This document shows, one piece after another, positions 23,199 through 31,587 of a DNA stretch of 38,668 bases. The notes below the pieces were generated by a model. The model made no database searches, was not told the origin of the DNA, and saw only the letters and a program-made list of their open reading frames with translations. Origin of the DNA: Fusobacterium perfoetens (GTDB lineage: Bacteria > Fusobacteriota > Fusobacteriia > Fusobacteriales > Fusobacteriaceae); NCBI RefSeq assembly GCF_021531475.1, contig NZ_JADYTX010000020.1, forward strand, positions 1 through 38,668, given 5' to 3'. The position numbers were made by a program, and so were the translations under genes. Numbering within the stretch: the stretch's first letter is position 1; the number at the start of each line of letters is the position of its first letter.

Positions 23199-23312
23199 GC
23201 AAAGAATAAAAGCCATAATCCTAAGACTACGGCTAATATTCTGACCTTTTTTGACTAACATATGTAAGAGATTTCTCTAATTTATTATATAATTTTTTAA
23301 TAAACTTGTAAA
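23199..23312 (-). ncRNA. Leader-only unit B with its own promoter
   Basis: Promoter TTTACA-N17-TATAAT at 23284-23312 (minus), then about 75 bases ending in the hairpin AGCCGTAGTC...GATTATGGCT and a T-rich tail, at the door of the next promoter. Nearly identical to leader-only unit 1 at 13505-13556 in the hairpin part; the 5' CCCATAGGG hairpin is missing. It should give a short terminated RNA. Confidence 0.55.
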
Positions 23313-23424
23313 GAATAAAAGCTCCTCAAATATGGGAGCCTCTACTCTAAGCTTAGTAATTCAACGTTTAGTACCCTATGGGTTTCTTATTATTTATTAT
23401 ATAATTTTTCTTATGATTTGTAAA
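23313..23424 (-). ncRNA. Leader-only unit A with its own promoter
   Basis: Promoter TTTACA-N17-TATAAT at 23396-23424 (minus), the AACCCATAGGGT hairpin, CTAAACGTTGAATT, and the hairpin GGCTCCC...GGAGC with a T-rich end. The CTAAACGTTGAATT segment can pair at 13 of 14 positions (one a G-U) with AATTGAATGTTTAG beside the ribosome site of unit C, so this RNA could act in trans on the micropeptide mRNA. The -10 boxes of units A, B and C are spaced 112 and 114 bp. Confidence 0.55.
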
Positions 23425-23460
23425 CTAAATTATAAAGTCCGATAAACCATAAAAACATAT

Positions 23461-23800
23461 TATTTTTTTATTAACCTAAAAAACCTCACCATATAAATTT
23501 TTCCTACATTATTTAGTCAATAAATTTTTTTCTCTATTCTCTCTACCTCTCTTTCTTCTTACTATCTCCTTATATCTTTAACTCTTACATTCCTTTTTAA
23601 AAACTCTTTTCATTTTCTTTACCTTATAATATTTTCTTCAACCTTAAAAAACTTTCTCTTAACCTCATTACTTTTTTACATTTTTTTATTATAAGAATTA
23701 TAACCTTATAAACTGTCTTATTTTCTTTTTCTCCTTTATCTTCTCAACCTCTATATTCCTAACCTATAAAACTCTTTTCATTCCTCTCCCAATTCCCCCA
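23461..23800. other. G-depleted pyrimidine tract
   Basis: In 340 bases of the plus strand I count only three G, with T and C dominating. No ORF or promoter is seen. It lies between the divergent unit A promoter and the YheO-type regulator. A C-containing, G-free plus-strand RNA would be unstructured, as in Rho-utilisation sites. Confidence 0.6.
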
Positions 23801-23844
23801 ATAATGTGGTATAATTAATATAGACAGCAAAATGGGAGGGACAT

Positions 23845-24480
23845 ATGAATAAAAAAGAGGCACTTAATTTTTTAAAAAGATTAGCTGAAGGGATATCTCA
23901 AACATTTGGACAGGATTGTGAAACAGTAATCCACGACTTAAGGACAGAAGACGAAGTGATCGTAGCTATATATAACGGAAACGTAACAGGAAGAAAAATC
24001 GGAGACAAGCTAAACCTTTTAGGAGTCTACGAACTAGAAGAGATGGAGAACGGAAAAGATTTCTATAACTGTCTTTGCAAAACTAACGACGGACGTTTTA
24101 TAAAATCCACAACAGTCCATTTTAAATCTGATGATTTCCACTATGCTTTCGGTATAAATTTTGATTATACAAAGTTTTATGACGTTAGCAAAGTTCTGTC
24201 AGCCTTTATGAAAATCGGTGTAGATGTTACAAAGGTAGTTAATGAAAGTCCTAGTGAGAAACTTTTCGAGGAGATATATGAGGAGGCAGTGGAGCATTTT
24301 GGTAAAAATCCAAAGATGATGAACAAAGAGGAAAGATTAGAGCTTATCACATATATAAAAGACCACGGAGGATTCTCTTTGAAGAAAAGTGTTGTAAATC
24401 TAGCCAAGTATTTAGAGGTAAGTAGATTCACAGTGTACAATTATTTTAAAGAGTTAGGGATCGACCCAAAGGATAAATAG
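23845..24480 (+). CDS. YheO/DauR-type transcriptional regulator (PAS + HTH_22)
   Basis: 211 residues. N-terminal YheO-like PAS domain (about 5-115) with the characteristic FGQDCETVIHDLRT start and YAFGINFDYTKF end; C-terminal HTH_22 domain (about 150-208) with GGFSLKKSVVNLAKYLEVSRFTVYNYFKEL. Relatives such as DauR control amino-acid catabolism; the ligand here is unknown. GGGAGGG precedes the ATG by five bases, and an extended -10 (TGGTATAAT) lies about 25 bases upstream of the ribosome site. It is single; nagA follows with its own promoter. Confidence 0.87.
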   Translation: MNKKEALNFLKRLAEGISQTFGQDCETVIHDLRTEDEVIVAIYNGNVTGRKIGDKLNLLGVYELEEMENGKDFYNCLCKTNDGRFIKSTTVHFKSDDFHYAFGINFDYTKFYDVSKVLSAFMKIGVDVTKVVNESPSEKLFEEIYEEAVEHFGKNPKMMNKEERLELITYIKDHGGFSLKKSVVNLAKYLEVSRFTVYNYFKELGIDPKDK

Positions 24481-24506
24481 AAAATAAAATTCAAGAAATT
24501 ATTATT

Positions 24507-24535
24507 TTGAAAAATAAATACAAATATGGTATAAT
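24507..24535 (+). promoter_or_regulatory. nagA promoter
   Basis: TTGAAA (24507-24512), 17-bp spacer, TATAAT (24530-24535), 39 bases ahead of the ATG. Confidence 0.75.
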
Positions 24536-24573
24536 TATAGTATAACATAAAATATATAAATTAGGAGGCAACA

Positions 24574-25728
24574 ATGGAAACTTTAGTTTTAAAAAATGGA
24601 AAATTAGTTTTAGAAAACAAAATCATTGAAGGTAGCTTATTAGTAGTTGACGGAGTTATTACAAGAATAGTAGAAGATAGATTTGGAGAAGAATTAACAG
24701 GAGACAGAGTAGTTGACCTAGAAGGAAAAACAGTTATTCCAGGATTTGTAGACGTACATATCCACGGTTGTGATGGTGCAGACTTAATGGATTGTTCTGT
24801 TGAATCTTTAAGAAAAATGTCAAAATTTGTTGCAACAAAAGGTGTTACAAACTTCTTACCTACAACACTTACAGCTCCAAAAGATGAACTTAAAAAAGCT
24901 CTAGCTTGTGCAGGAGAATTACAAAATAAAGATATCGAAGGAGCAAATATATTCGGTGTTCATATGGAAGGACCTTACTTTGACGTAGCATTCAAAGGGG
25001 CTCAAGACGACAGATTTATGACAAAAGCAGATACATCAGAATTAGAAGAATACCTAAACGTTAAAAAAGGTGTTTTAAAATTAATGTCATTATCAGCAAG
25101 TGATGATACATACTTAGAACCAATCAGATTCTTAAGAAAAAATGGTGTAATAGTTTCTATCGGTCACTCAAACGGAGTTTACGAAAATGTAAGAAAAGCT
25201 GTTGAAGCAGGATTATCTCACGCAACTCACACTTATAACGGAATGAGAGGAATCACTCACAGAGAACTTGGAATTGCTGGAGGAGTTTTAGTTTCTGACG
25301 AAATCAACGCAGAAATTATATTTGACGGAATCCACGTTCACCCAAAAGCAGTAGAATTAGTAATCAGAGCAAAAGGAACAGACAGAGTAGTTTTAATAAC
25401 TGATGCTATGTCAGCCACAGGACTTGCAGACGGAGACTACAAACTTGGAAAATTAGACGTTTACGTAAAAGATAACCAAGCTAGATTAAAAAGCAATGAC
25501 GCTCTAGCTGGAAGTGTGCTTACAATGGATAAAGCATTTAGAAATGTTATGAACTTAGGATATTCAATATTTGACGCTGTAAAAATGTCAAGTACAAATG
25601 CTTGTGATGAATTTGGTTTAAATGCAGGAAGAATACAACTTGGAAAAAGAGCAGACTTTGCTGTATTAGACGATAATAGAGAAGTTGCAATGACTGTTGT
25701 TAATGGAAAAATCAAATTTGAAAGATAA
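24574..25728 (+). CDS. nagA: N-acetylglucosamine-6-phosphate deacetylase
   Basis: 384 residues of the amidohydrolase superfamily. Metal and active-site residues are visible: HIHG (H62, H64), MEGPY (E132), IGHSN (H198), HTYNGM (H219) and the catalytic aspartate in LITDAMS (D277). It removes acetate from GlcNAc-6-P, feeding GlcN-6-P to glycolysis or wall synthesis. AGGAGG precedes the ATG by seven bases. No nagB lies nearby. It has its own promoter and terminator. Confidence 0.93.
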   Translation: METLVLKNGKLVLENKIIEGSLLVVDGVITRIVEDRFGEELTGDRVVDLEGKTVIPGFVDVHIHGCDGADLMDCSVESLRKMSKFVATKGVTNFLPTTLTAPKDELKKALACAGELQNKDIEGANIFGVHMEGPYFDVAFKGAQDDRFMTKADTSELEEYLNVKKGVLKLMSLSASDDTYLEPIRFLRKNGVIVSIGHSNGVYENVRKAVEAGLSHATHTYNGMRGITHRELGIAGGVLVSDEINAEIIFDGIHVHPKAVELVIRAKGTDRVVLITDAMSATGLADGDYKLGKLDVYVKDNQARLKSNDALAGSVLTMDKAFRNVMNLGYSIFDAVKMSSTNACDEFGLNAGRIQLGKRADFAVLDDNREVAMTVVNGKIKFER

Positions 25729-25745
25729 TTAAACACTAAATTAGA

Positions 25746-25800
25746 AAGTTATTTTTCATTGGATTTCAATGTCTGATGAGAAATAACTTTTATTTTTTTA
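25746..25800 (+). terminator. nagA terminator
   Basis: AAAGTTATTT ... AAATAACTTT stem followed by TATTTTTTT. Confidence 0.8.
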
Positions 25801-25887
25801 AAAAAGTTAAATAAAGGACTTAAAAAAAAATTAAAAATGTGGTAGAATCTACTTATAAAAGAAAAAATTCAAAAAATAGGAGTAAAA

Positions 25888-26766
25888 TTGAAAAATATAA
25901 GTTTGAAAGTAAAAGAAAATGACGAATTAATGAAATTTTTGATAGAAAACTTGCCTGGTAAAAATAGAAATAATATCAAGTCACTTCTAAAAAATGGGCA
26001 AATTCTAGTAAATGGTGTTAGAACATCTCAATTTAATCATAAATTGGTCATAAATGATGAAGTTTTAGTGTCAGCATCTCGTATTACAGAGGAAAACCTA
26101 CAAGGTATCAAGATAGTTTACGAAGATGACGACATTGTTGCTATCGAAAAACCAGAGGGAATGTTATCAATCGCTACTGATAAAGAGAGGGAAAAGACAG
26201 CTTATAATATAGTAAAAGAATATATAAAAGCTAAAAATCCCAACGAAAAACTTTTTATCGTTCATAGACTTGACAGAGGTACTTCTGGAGTTATGATATT
26301 TGCTAAGACTGAGGGAATGCAACAAGTTCTTCAAACTAACTGGCAAAACTTTGTAAAAGAGAGAAAATACGTGGCAGTTGTTGAAGGTAGAGTTGAAAAA
26401 GATAGAGACACTTTGATTTCTTACTTAAAAGAAAATAGTGCAATGGTAACTTTCTCTAGTCTAACAGAGATAGAAGGATCTAAAAAAGCTATCACTCACT
26501 ACGAAGTTTTAAAAAGAAGTAGAGGTTACTCTTTAGTTGAGGCTGATATCGAAACAGGAAGAAAAAATCAAATAAGAGTACATATGCAAAGTATTGGTCA
26601 CAGTATCATAGGTGACAAAAAATATGGAGCAAAAACAAATCCTCTTAGAAGACTTGGACTTCACGCTAGAACAATAGTTTTTAAACACCCTAGAACAAAT
26701 AAAATCTTATCTTTCGAAACAAAGATACCTACAAGATTTTCAGCTATGTTCAAGGTAAGCAAATAA
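25888..26766 (+). CDS. RluA-family pseudouridine synthase
   Basis: 292 residues from TTG 25888, which follows TAGGAG by five bases. N-terminal S4 RNA-binding domain (about 1-70), then the synthase with the HRLDRGTSG motif carrying the catalytic aspartate (D129) and the GRKNQIRVHMQSIGH segment. It isomerises uridine in rRNA or tRNA; RluD-like by layout, target not predictable. A DUF523 gene and then glgB follow with short gaps, so the transcript may run into the glycogen genes. Confidence 0.9.
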   Translation: MKNISLKVKENDELMKFLIENLPGKNRNNIKSLLKNGQILVNGVRTSQFNHKLVINDEVLVSASRITEENLQGIKIVYEDDDIVAIEKPEGMLSIATDKEREKTAYNIVKEYIKAKNPNEKLFIVHRLDRGTSGVMIFAKTEGMQQVLQTNWQNFVKERKYVAVVEGRVEKDRDTLISYLKENSAMVTFSSLTEIEGSKKAITHYEVLKRSRGYSLVEADIETGRKNQIRVHMQSIGHSIIGDKKYGAKTNPLRRLGLHARTIVFKHPRTNKILSFETKIPTRFSAMFKVSK

Positions 26767-26780
26767 ATTAAGGAGAAGTT

Positions 26781-27227
26781 ATGATTGGGATTAGTAGTTG
26801 TTTATGTGGTATAAATTGCAAATACAATGGAAAAAGTAACTTAAATCCTATATTTTTAGAGCTACTTAACAAAGGACTTGCAGTGCCTATCTGTCCAGAA
26901 CAACTTGGGGGATTAACTACTCCGAGAGTTCCTGCAGAAATAAAAAAAGATTTTAAAGGAAATTTGCAAGTTGTTACGAAGAATAGTATAAACGTAACTA
27001 AGGAGTATGAACTTGGTGCAAAAAGAGCTTTAGATATTTTAAAGGCTCTTAACATAACTAAAGTTATCCTTAGAAGAAGAAGTCCCTCTTGTGGATACGG
27101 AGAGATTTATGACGGGACTTTCACAGGGACTGTCATAGAGGGAAATGGTGTTACAGTAGATCTATTCTTAAAAAATGGAATAGAAGTAATAACAGATGAT
27201 GATTACATTAAAAGTTTAGATAAATAG
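26781..27227 (+). CDS. DUF523 protein (TudS-related)
   Basis: 148 residues with the full DUF523 signature: ISSCLCGINCKYNG at the start (C7, C9, C13), the PICPEQLGGL motif (C38) and RRRSPSCGYG (C104). Related TudS proteins hold a [4Fe-4S] cluster through three cysteines and remove sulfur from thiouracil. Whether this one does is an inference from the conserved cysteines. The ATG follows AAGGAG by six bases and lies 14 bases behind the pseudouridine synthase; glgB starts 20 bases after its stop. Confidence 0.85.
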   Translation: MIGISSCLCGINCKYNGKSNLNPIFLELLNKGLAVPICPEQLGGLTTPRVPAEIKKDFKGNLQVVTKNSINVTKEYELGAKRALDILKALNITKVILRRRSPSCGYGEIYDGTFTGTVIEGNGVTVDLFLKNGIEVITDDDYIKSLDK

Positions 27228-27247
27228 TAATCGAACAGAGGTGAGCT

Positions 27248-29275
27248 ATGATTTTTGAGAGTATTAAAGAATTTGGGGAAGAGATGCGTTTGTTCCATTC
27301 AGAGGTAAATCATAGACTATATTATAGTTTAGGTTGCCACTTGAAAAAAGAGAAAGGGAAATGGGGAGCGGAGTTTAAAGTCTGGGCTCCTAACGCAAAA
27401 GATGTTTCAGTTGTAGGGAATTTTAATGATTGGGACGGCTCAAAACATAGAATGTTTTTCAACGGTTATCACGGTGTTTGGAGTATATTTATTCCAAATA
27501 TCAAAGAGGGAGATATTTATAAATATGAGATTACCTCACAAGATGGTAGAGTATTTTTAAAATCAGACCCTTTTGCTTTCTATTCAGAATTAAGACCGGG
27601 AACTGCCTCGATAGTAAAAGATGTTACAAGACCATATAATTGGGAAGATGATGATTGGCTAGAAAAAAGATCTAATTGGAATCCATTTGAGAGTCCAATG
27701 AATATCTACGAAATTCACTTAGGTTCTTGGAGAAGAAAACCAGAATCAGAGATTGTGAAGATTGATAAGCCAGACTTAGAAAAAACTCAAGAGGAATTAA
27801 AAGCTGAGAGCGGATTTTTAGATTACAGAGAGATCTGTGATAAGTTATTACCATATATTCTTGAAATGGGGTATACTCACGTTGAGATAATGCCTCTTTC
27901 AGAACACCCATTAGATGGTTCTTGGGGATATCAAGCTGTTGGTTATTATTCAATGACTAGCAGATATGGAGATCCAGAAGGTTTTAAATATTTGGTAAAT
28001 GAATTTCACAAGGCTGGAATAGGAGTTATACTTGATTGGGTTCCAGGGCATTTCTGTAAAGATGCACACGGACTTTTAAAGTTTGACGGAACACCACTTT
28101 ACGAATATCCAGATGAATGGAGAAGTGAGAACAAAGGTTGGGGAACAGCTAATTTTAACTTAGCTAGTCCAGAGGTCAGAAGTTTTTTAATATCAAATGC
28201 AGTATTTTTATTTGATATTTATCATATAGACGGAATAAGAGCAGACGCAGTTTCAAATATTATCTATTTGGAGTACGGACAACCAGAAGTGAGAGGTTTA
28301 AAAAATAAATACGGTGGAGATGAAGACTTAGATGCCATAGAGTTTTTAAGACTTCTTAACGAAATTATATTTTCAGAGTTTAAAAATCCACTTATGATAG
28401 CAGAGGAGGCAACAGCTTGGCCACTTGTTACAAGACCAGCTTATGTAGGAGGTCTTGGATTTAACTACAAGTGGAATATGGGTTGGATGAACGATATGCT
28501 AAAGTATATGGAGATGGATCCAATATATAGACAGTATCATCACAACTTGGTAACATTCTCCTTGATGTATTGTTTCTCTGAAAACTATATTTTATCACTG
28601 TCTCACGACGAGGTAGTACACGGTAAAAAATCTTTACTAGACAAGATGTTTGGTAGATACGAGGATAAATTTGCAAGTCTTAGAATGTTTCTAGGATATA
28701 TGTACGGTCACCCAGGAAAGAAACTTAACTTTATGGGAACAGAGATTGGGCAATTTATGGAATGGAGATTCTATGAAGAGCTTGAATGGAAGATGCTTAA
28801 ATATCCAATGCACGATAGTATAAAAACTTACGTTAGAGATTTGAATAAACTTTATAAAAAAGAAAAATCTCTATGGGAACAAGACACAACTTATGATGGA
28901 TTTGAATGGGTAGATCACAGCAACTATCAAGAGAGCGTTATATCTTTTGTAAGAAAGAGTAAAGACGAAAAAGATTTCTTGCTATTTGTATGCAACTTTA
29001 CTCCAGTGGCACATTTTAACTATTTAGTAGGAAGTAGGGACCTTGTGGATTACGAGGAGATATTCAACAGTGACAGAGATATTTACTCTGGAACAAATAT
29101 CCTAAATAGTGGAGTAATCAAGCCAAAATTACAAAATATAAACGGAATACCTTATTCATTGGAACTTAACATTCCACCATTATCTACAATAATATTAAAA
29201 CCAAAATTTAAAGAAGAAGAAAAAGAACTAAAAGAAAAATCTAAAATAATAAAAAATATAGATATAAACAAATAA
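27248..29275 (+). CDS. glgB: 1,4-alpha-glucan branching enzyme
   Basis: 675 residues. CBM48 domain near the N-terminus (FKVWAPNAKDVSVVGNFNDWDG, about 43-64), then a GH13 barrel with DGIRADAV carrying the nucleophile D333, the acid in IAEEAT (386-388) and the transition-state aspartate in LSHDEVVHG (D454). It adds alpha-1,6 branches to glycogen. First of four consecutive glycogen genes; glgC follows after a short gap. The C-terminal 20 residues are lysine- and glutamate-rich. Confidence 0.94.
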   Translation: MIFESIKEFGEEMRLFHSEVNHRLYYSLGCHLKKEKGKWGAEFKVWAPNAKDVSVVGNFNDWDGSKHRMFFNGYHGVWSIFIPNIKEGDIYKYEITSQDGRVFLKSDPFAFYSELRPGTASIVKDVTRPYNWEDDDWLEKRSNWNPFESPMNIYEIHLGSWRRKPESEIVKIDKPDLEKTQEELKAESGFLDYREICDKLLPYILEMGYTHVEIMPLSEHPLDGSWGYQAVGYYSMTSRYGDPEGFKYLVNEFHKAGIGVILDWVPGHFCKDAHGLLKFDGTPLYEYPDEWRSENKGWGTANFNLASPEVRSFLISNAVFLFDIYHIDGIRADAVSNIIYLEYGQPEVRGLKNKYGGDEDLDAIEFLRLLNEIIFSEFKNPLMIAEEATAWPLVTRPAYVGGLGFNYKWNMGWMNDMLKYMEMDPIYRQYHHNLVTFSLMYCFSENYILSLSHDEVVHGKKSLLDKMFGRYEDKFASLRMFLGYMYGHPGKKLNFMGTEIGQFMEWRFYEELEWKMLKYPMHDSIKTYVRDLNKLYKKEKSLWEQDTTYDGFEWVDHSNYQESVISFVRKSKDEKDFLLFVCNFTPVAHFNYLVGSRDLVDYEEIFNSDRDIYSGTNILNSGVIKPKLQNINGIPYSLELNIPPLSTIILKPKFKEEEKELKEKSKIIKNIDINK

Positions 29276-29294
29276 ATAGGAGGGTGTGACAATT

Positions 29295-30434
29295 ATGAAA
29301 AAAGAAATGATAGCTATGATATTAGCAGGAGGTCAAGGTAGTAGACTAAAACTTCTTACTAAAAATATCGCAAAACCAGCAGTTCCATTTGGTGGAAAAT
29401 ATAGAATTATAGATTTCCCTTTAAGTAACTGTACTAACTCAGGGATTGATACAGTTGGAATCTTAGTTCAATACAAACCAAAAGCATTAAATAACTATAT
29501 AGGGATAGGAAGTTCTTGGGATTTAAACAGAAACTTTGGAGGAGTTAGTATACTTCCACCATATATGCAAGAAGACGGTGGTTGGTGGTACAAAGGTACA
29601 GCTAACTCAATCTATCAAAATATAGATTTTATAGATGATTATGACCCAGAATATGTTTTAATCCTTTCAGGAGACCATATTTATAAAATGGATTATAACA
29701 AAATGTTAGAATATCACAAATCAAGAAACGCTGACGCAACAATAGCTGTTCTTAACGTTTCTTTAGAAGAAGCTAGCAGATTCGGTATAATGAACGTTAA
29801 AAATGAAGATGAAATATACGAATTTGAAGAAAAACCAGCTAAACCAAAAAGTACATTAGCATCAATGGGAATTTATATCTTTAATTGGAAAACATTAAGA
29901 CAAGCATTGATTGAAGACGAAGCAAACGACAAATCTTCAAATGACTTTGGTAAAGATATTATACCAAAATTATTAGGAGAAGGAAGAAAACTTATAGCTT
30001 ATCCATTTGAAGGATACTGGAAAGACGTTGGAACAGTTGAAAGTCTATGGGAAGCTAATATGGACTTATTAGGTGAAAAACCAAAATTTGATATCTTTGA
30101 TAAAAACTGGAGAATTTACTCTAAATCAACTAACAAACCAAGCCAAGTTATAGGAAGTAACGCAGTTATAGAAAACTCTCTAATAACTGAAGGTTGTGTA
30201 ATCAACGGTACAGTTGAAAACTCAATCCTATTCCAAGGAGTAGTAGTTGAAGAAGGAGCAGTAATAAAAGATTCAGTTGTTATGTGTGACAGTGTAGTTA
30301 AAAAAGGTTCTTTAGTAAACAGAGCTATTTGCGGAAGACACGTTGTTGTTGAAGAGGGTAAAAAAGTTTCTGGTAGCGAAGAGATAGCTTTAATTGCAGA
30401 AGACGGAATAGTAAACGAAGATGTTACAAAATAA
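29295..30434 (+). CDS. glgC: Glucose-1-phosphate adenylyltransferase
   Basis: 379 residues from ATG 29295, which follows AGGAGG by ten bases (a GTG at 29286 lies too close to that site). [38 protein letters not shown] is the nucleotidyltransferase P-loop and substrate pocket; the C-terminal part (about 280-360) is a left-handed beta-helix with repeated V-x-I-x-N/D hexapeptides. It makes ADP-glucose for glycogen. It is paired with the non-catalytic partner GlgD right behind it. Confidence 0.94.
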   Translation: MKKEMIAMILAGGQGSRLKLLTKNIAKPAVPFGGKYRIIDFPLSNCTNSGIDTVGILVQYKPKALNNYIGIGSSWDLNRNFGGVSILPPYMQEDGGWWYKGTANSIYQNIDFIDDYDPEYVLILSGDHIYKMDYNKMLEYHKSRNADATIAVLNVSLEEASRFGIMNVKNEDEIYEFEEKPAKPKSTLASMGIYIFNWKTLRQALIEDEANDKSSNDFGKDIIPKLLGEGRKLIAYPFEGYWKDVGTVESLWEANMDLLGEKPKFDIFDKNWRIYSKSTNKPSQVIGSNAVIENSLITEGCVINGTVENSILFQGVVVEEGAVIKDSVVMCDSVVKKGSLVNRAICGRHVVVEEGKKVSGSEEIALIAEDGIVNEDVTK

Positions 30435-30455
30435 TTTTGGGGAGAGTGAAGAAAG

Positions 30456-31565
30456 ATGTTAAATAATTGCTTTGGAATATTAAGTGCAACAGAAAGTAGA
30501 GATAGTTTAAGAAGACTTGCAGCTCACAGAGCGGTAGCTTCTATACCTATCGGAGGAAAATATAGAGTAGTTGACTTTGCTTTATCAAATATGGTAAACT
30601 CTGGAATAAAACTTGTTGGTATCTTAACTCAAACAGACAGTAGATCTTTAAGAGACCATATTGGTGGAGGTTCAGCTTGGGACTTAAACAGAAGAAATAA
30701 AGGTTTATATATGTTCCACGACAAAAGAAACCAAGCAGTAAGCTATGACTTACAAATATTAAAAGACAATAGAGAATTTTTAGCAAGAGTAAAAGAGGAA
30801 TATGTAGTATTCTCATCTACTTATTTAATTGCTAACGTTGATATAGAAGCAGCAGTAAGACAACATATAGAATCTGGTGCAGTTGTAACTATCGTTTACA
30901 AACACACTGATGAAGCTGATAAAAAATACCTAGATTGCGGAGAATTACAAATAAATATGAACGGAGAAATCTTAGGTGTTGAAAAAAATAGTGGAAAATC
31001 AAAAGACGCTAACATCTCTATGGAAATATTTATAATGAAAAAATCTTACTTAGAATCATTAATAGACAAAGTTGCTTACGCAGATTATGCTAGAACTTTA
31101 AAATCTGTTGTATATGAAAACTTAGGTAAGATAGATATAAAAGGTTACGAACATAAAGGATATTTAGGTTGTGTAAACTCACTTCTTACTTACTACAACA
31201 CTAATATGGAAATGTTAAACGTAGATATTACAAGAGAGTTATTCTTTGAAGGACGTGCTATTTATAGTAAATCTAAAGACTCAGTTCCTACAAAATACTC
31301 GAAAGGATCTAAAGTTGTTGACTCATTAATAGCTAACGGTTGTGAAATCAAAGGTTCTGTAAAAGGAAGCGTAATTTCAAGATCTGTTGTTATTGAAGAG
31401 GGAGCAGAAGTAGAAAACTGTATTTTATTACAAAACTGTGTAATTAAAAGCGGTTGCAAAATTAAAAATGTAATAATGGATAAAAATGTTGTATTAGCTG
31501 AAGGAACAGAATTAAGAGGAAGTAATATATATCCATTAATAATTGAAAAAGAAGTTTTAAAATAG
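30456..31565 (+). CDS. glgD: GlgD, regulatory partner of ADP-glucose pyrophosphorylase
   Basis: 369 residues, homologous to GlgC throughout but lacking the GGxG loop: the start reads GILSATESRDSLRRLAAHRAVASIPIGGKYRVVDFALSN. The SIPIGGKYR segment and C-terminal beta-helix are kept. In other bacteria GlgD forms a mixed complex with GlgC and raises its activity. Ribosome site GGGGAGAG upstream; 21 bases behind glgC. Confidence 0.92.
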   Translation: MLNNCFGILSATESRDSLRRLAAHRAVASIPIGGKYRVVDFALSNMVNSGIKLVGILTQTDSRSLRDHIGGGSAWDLNRRNKGLYMFHDKRNQAVSYDLQILKDNREFLARVKEEYVVFSSTYLIANVDIEAAVRQHIESGAVVTIVYKHTDEADKKYLDCGELQINMNGEILGVEKNSGKSKDANISMEIFIMKKSYLESLIDKVAYADYARTLKSVVYENLGKIDIKGYEHKGYLGCVNSLLTYYNTNMEMLNVDITRELFFEGRAIYSKSKDSVPTKYSKGSKVVDSLIANGCEIKGSVKGSVISRSVVIEEGAEVENCILLQNCVIKSGCKIKNVIMDKNVVLAEGTELRGSNIYPLIIEKEVLK

Positions 31566-31587
31566 TAAAATATTTGGAGGTGGAGCA

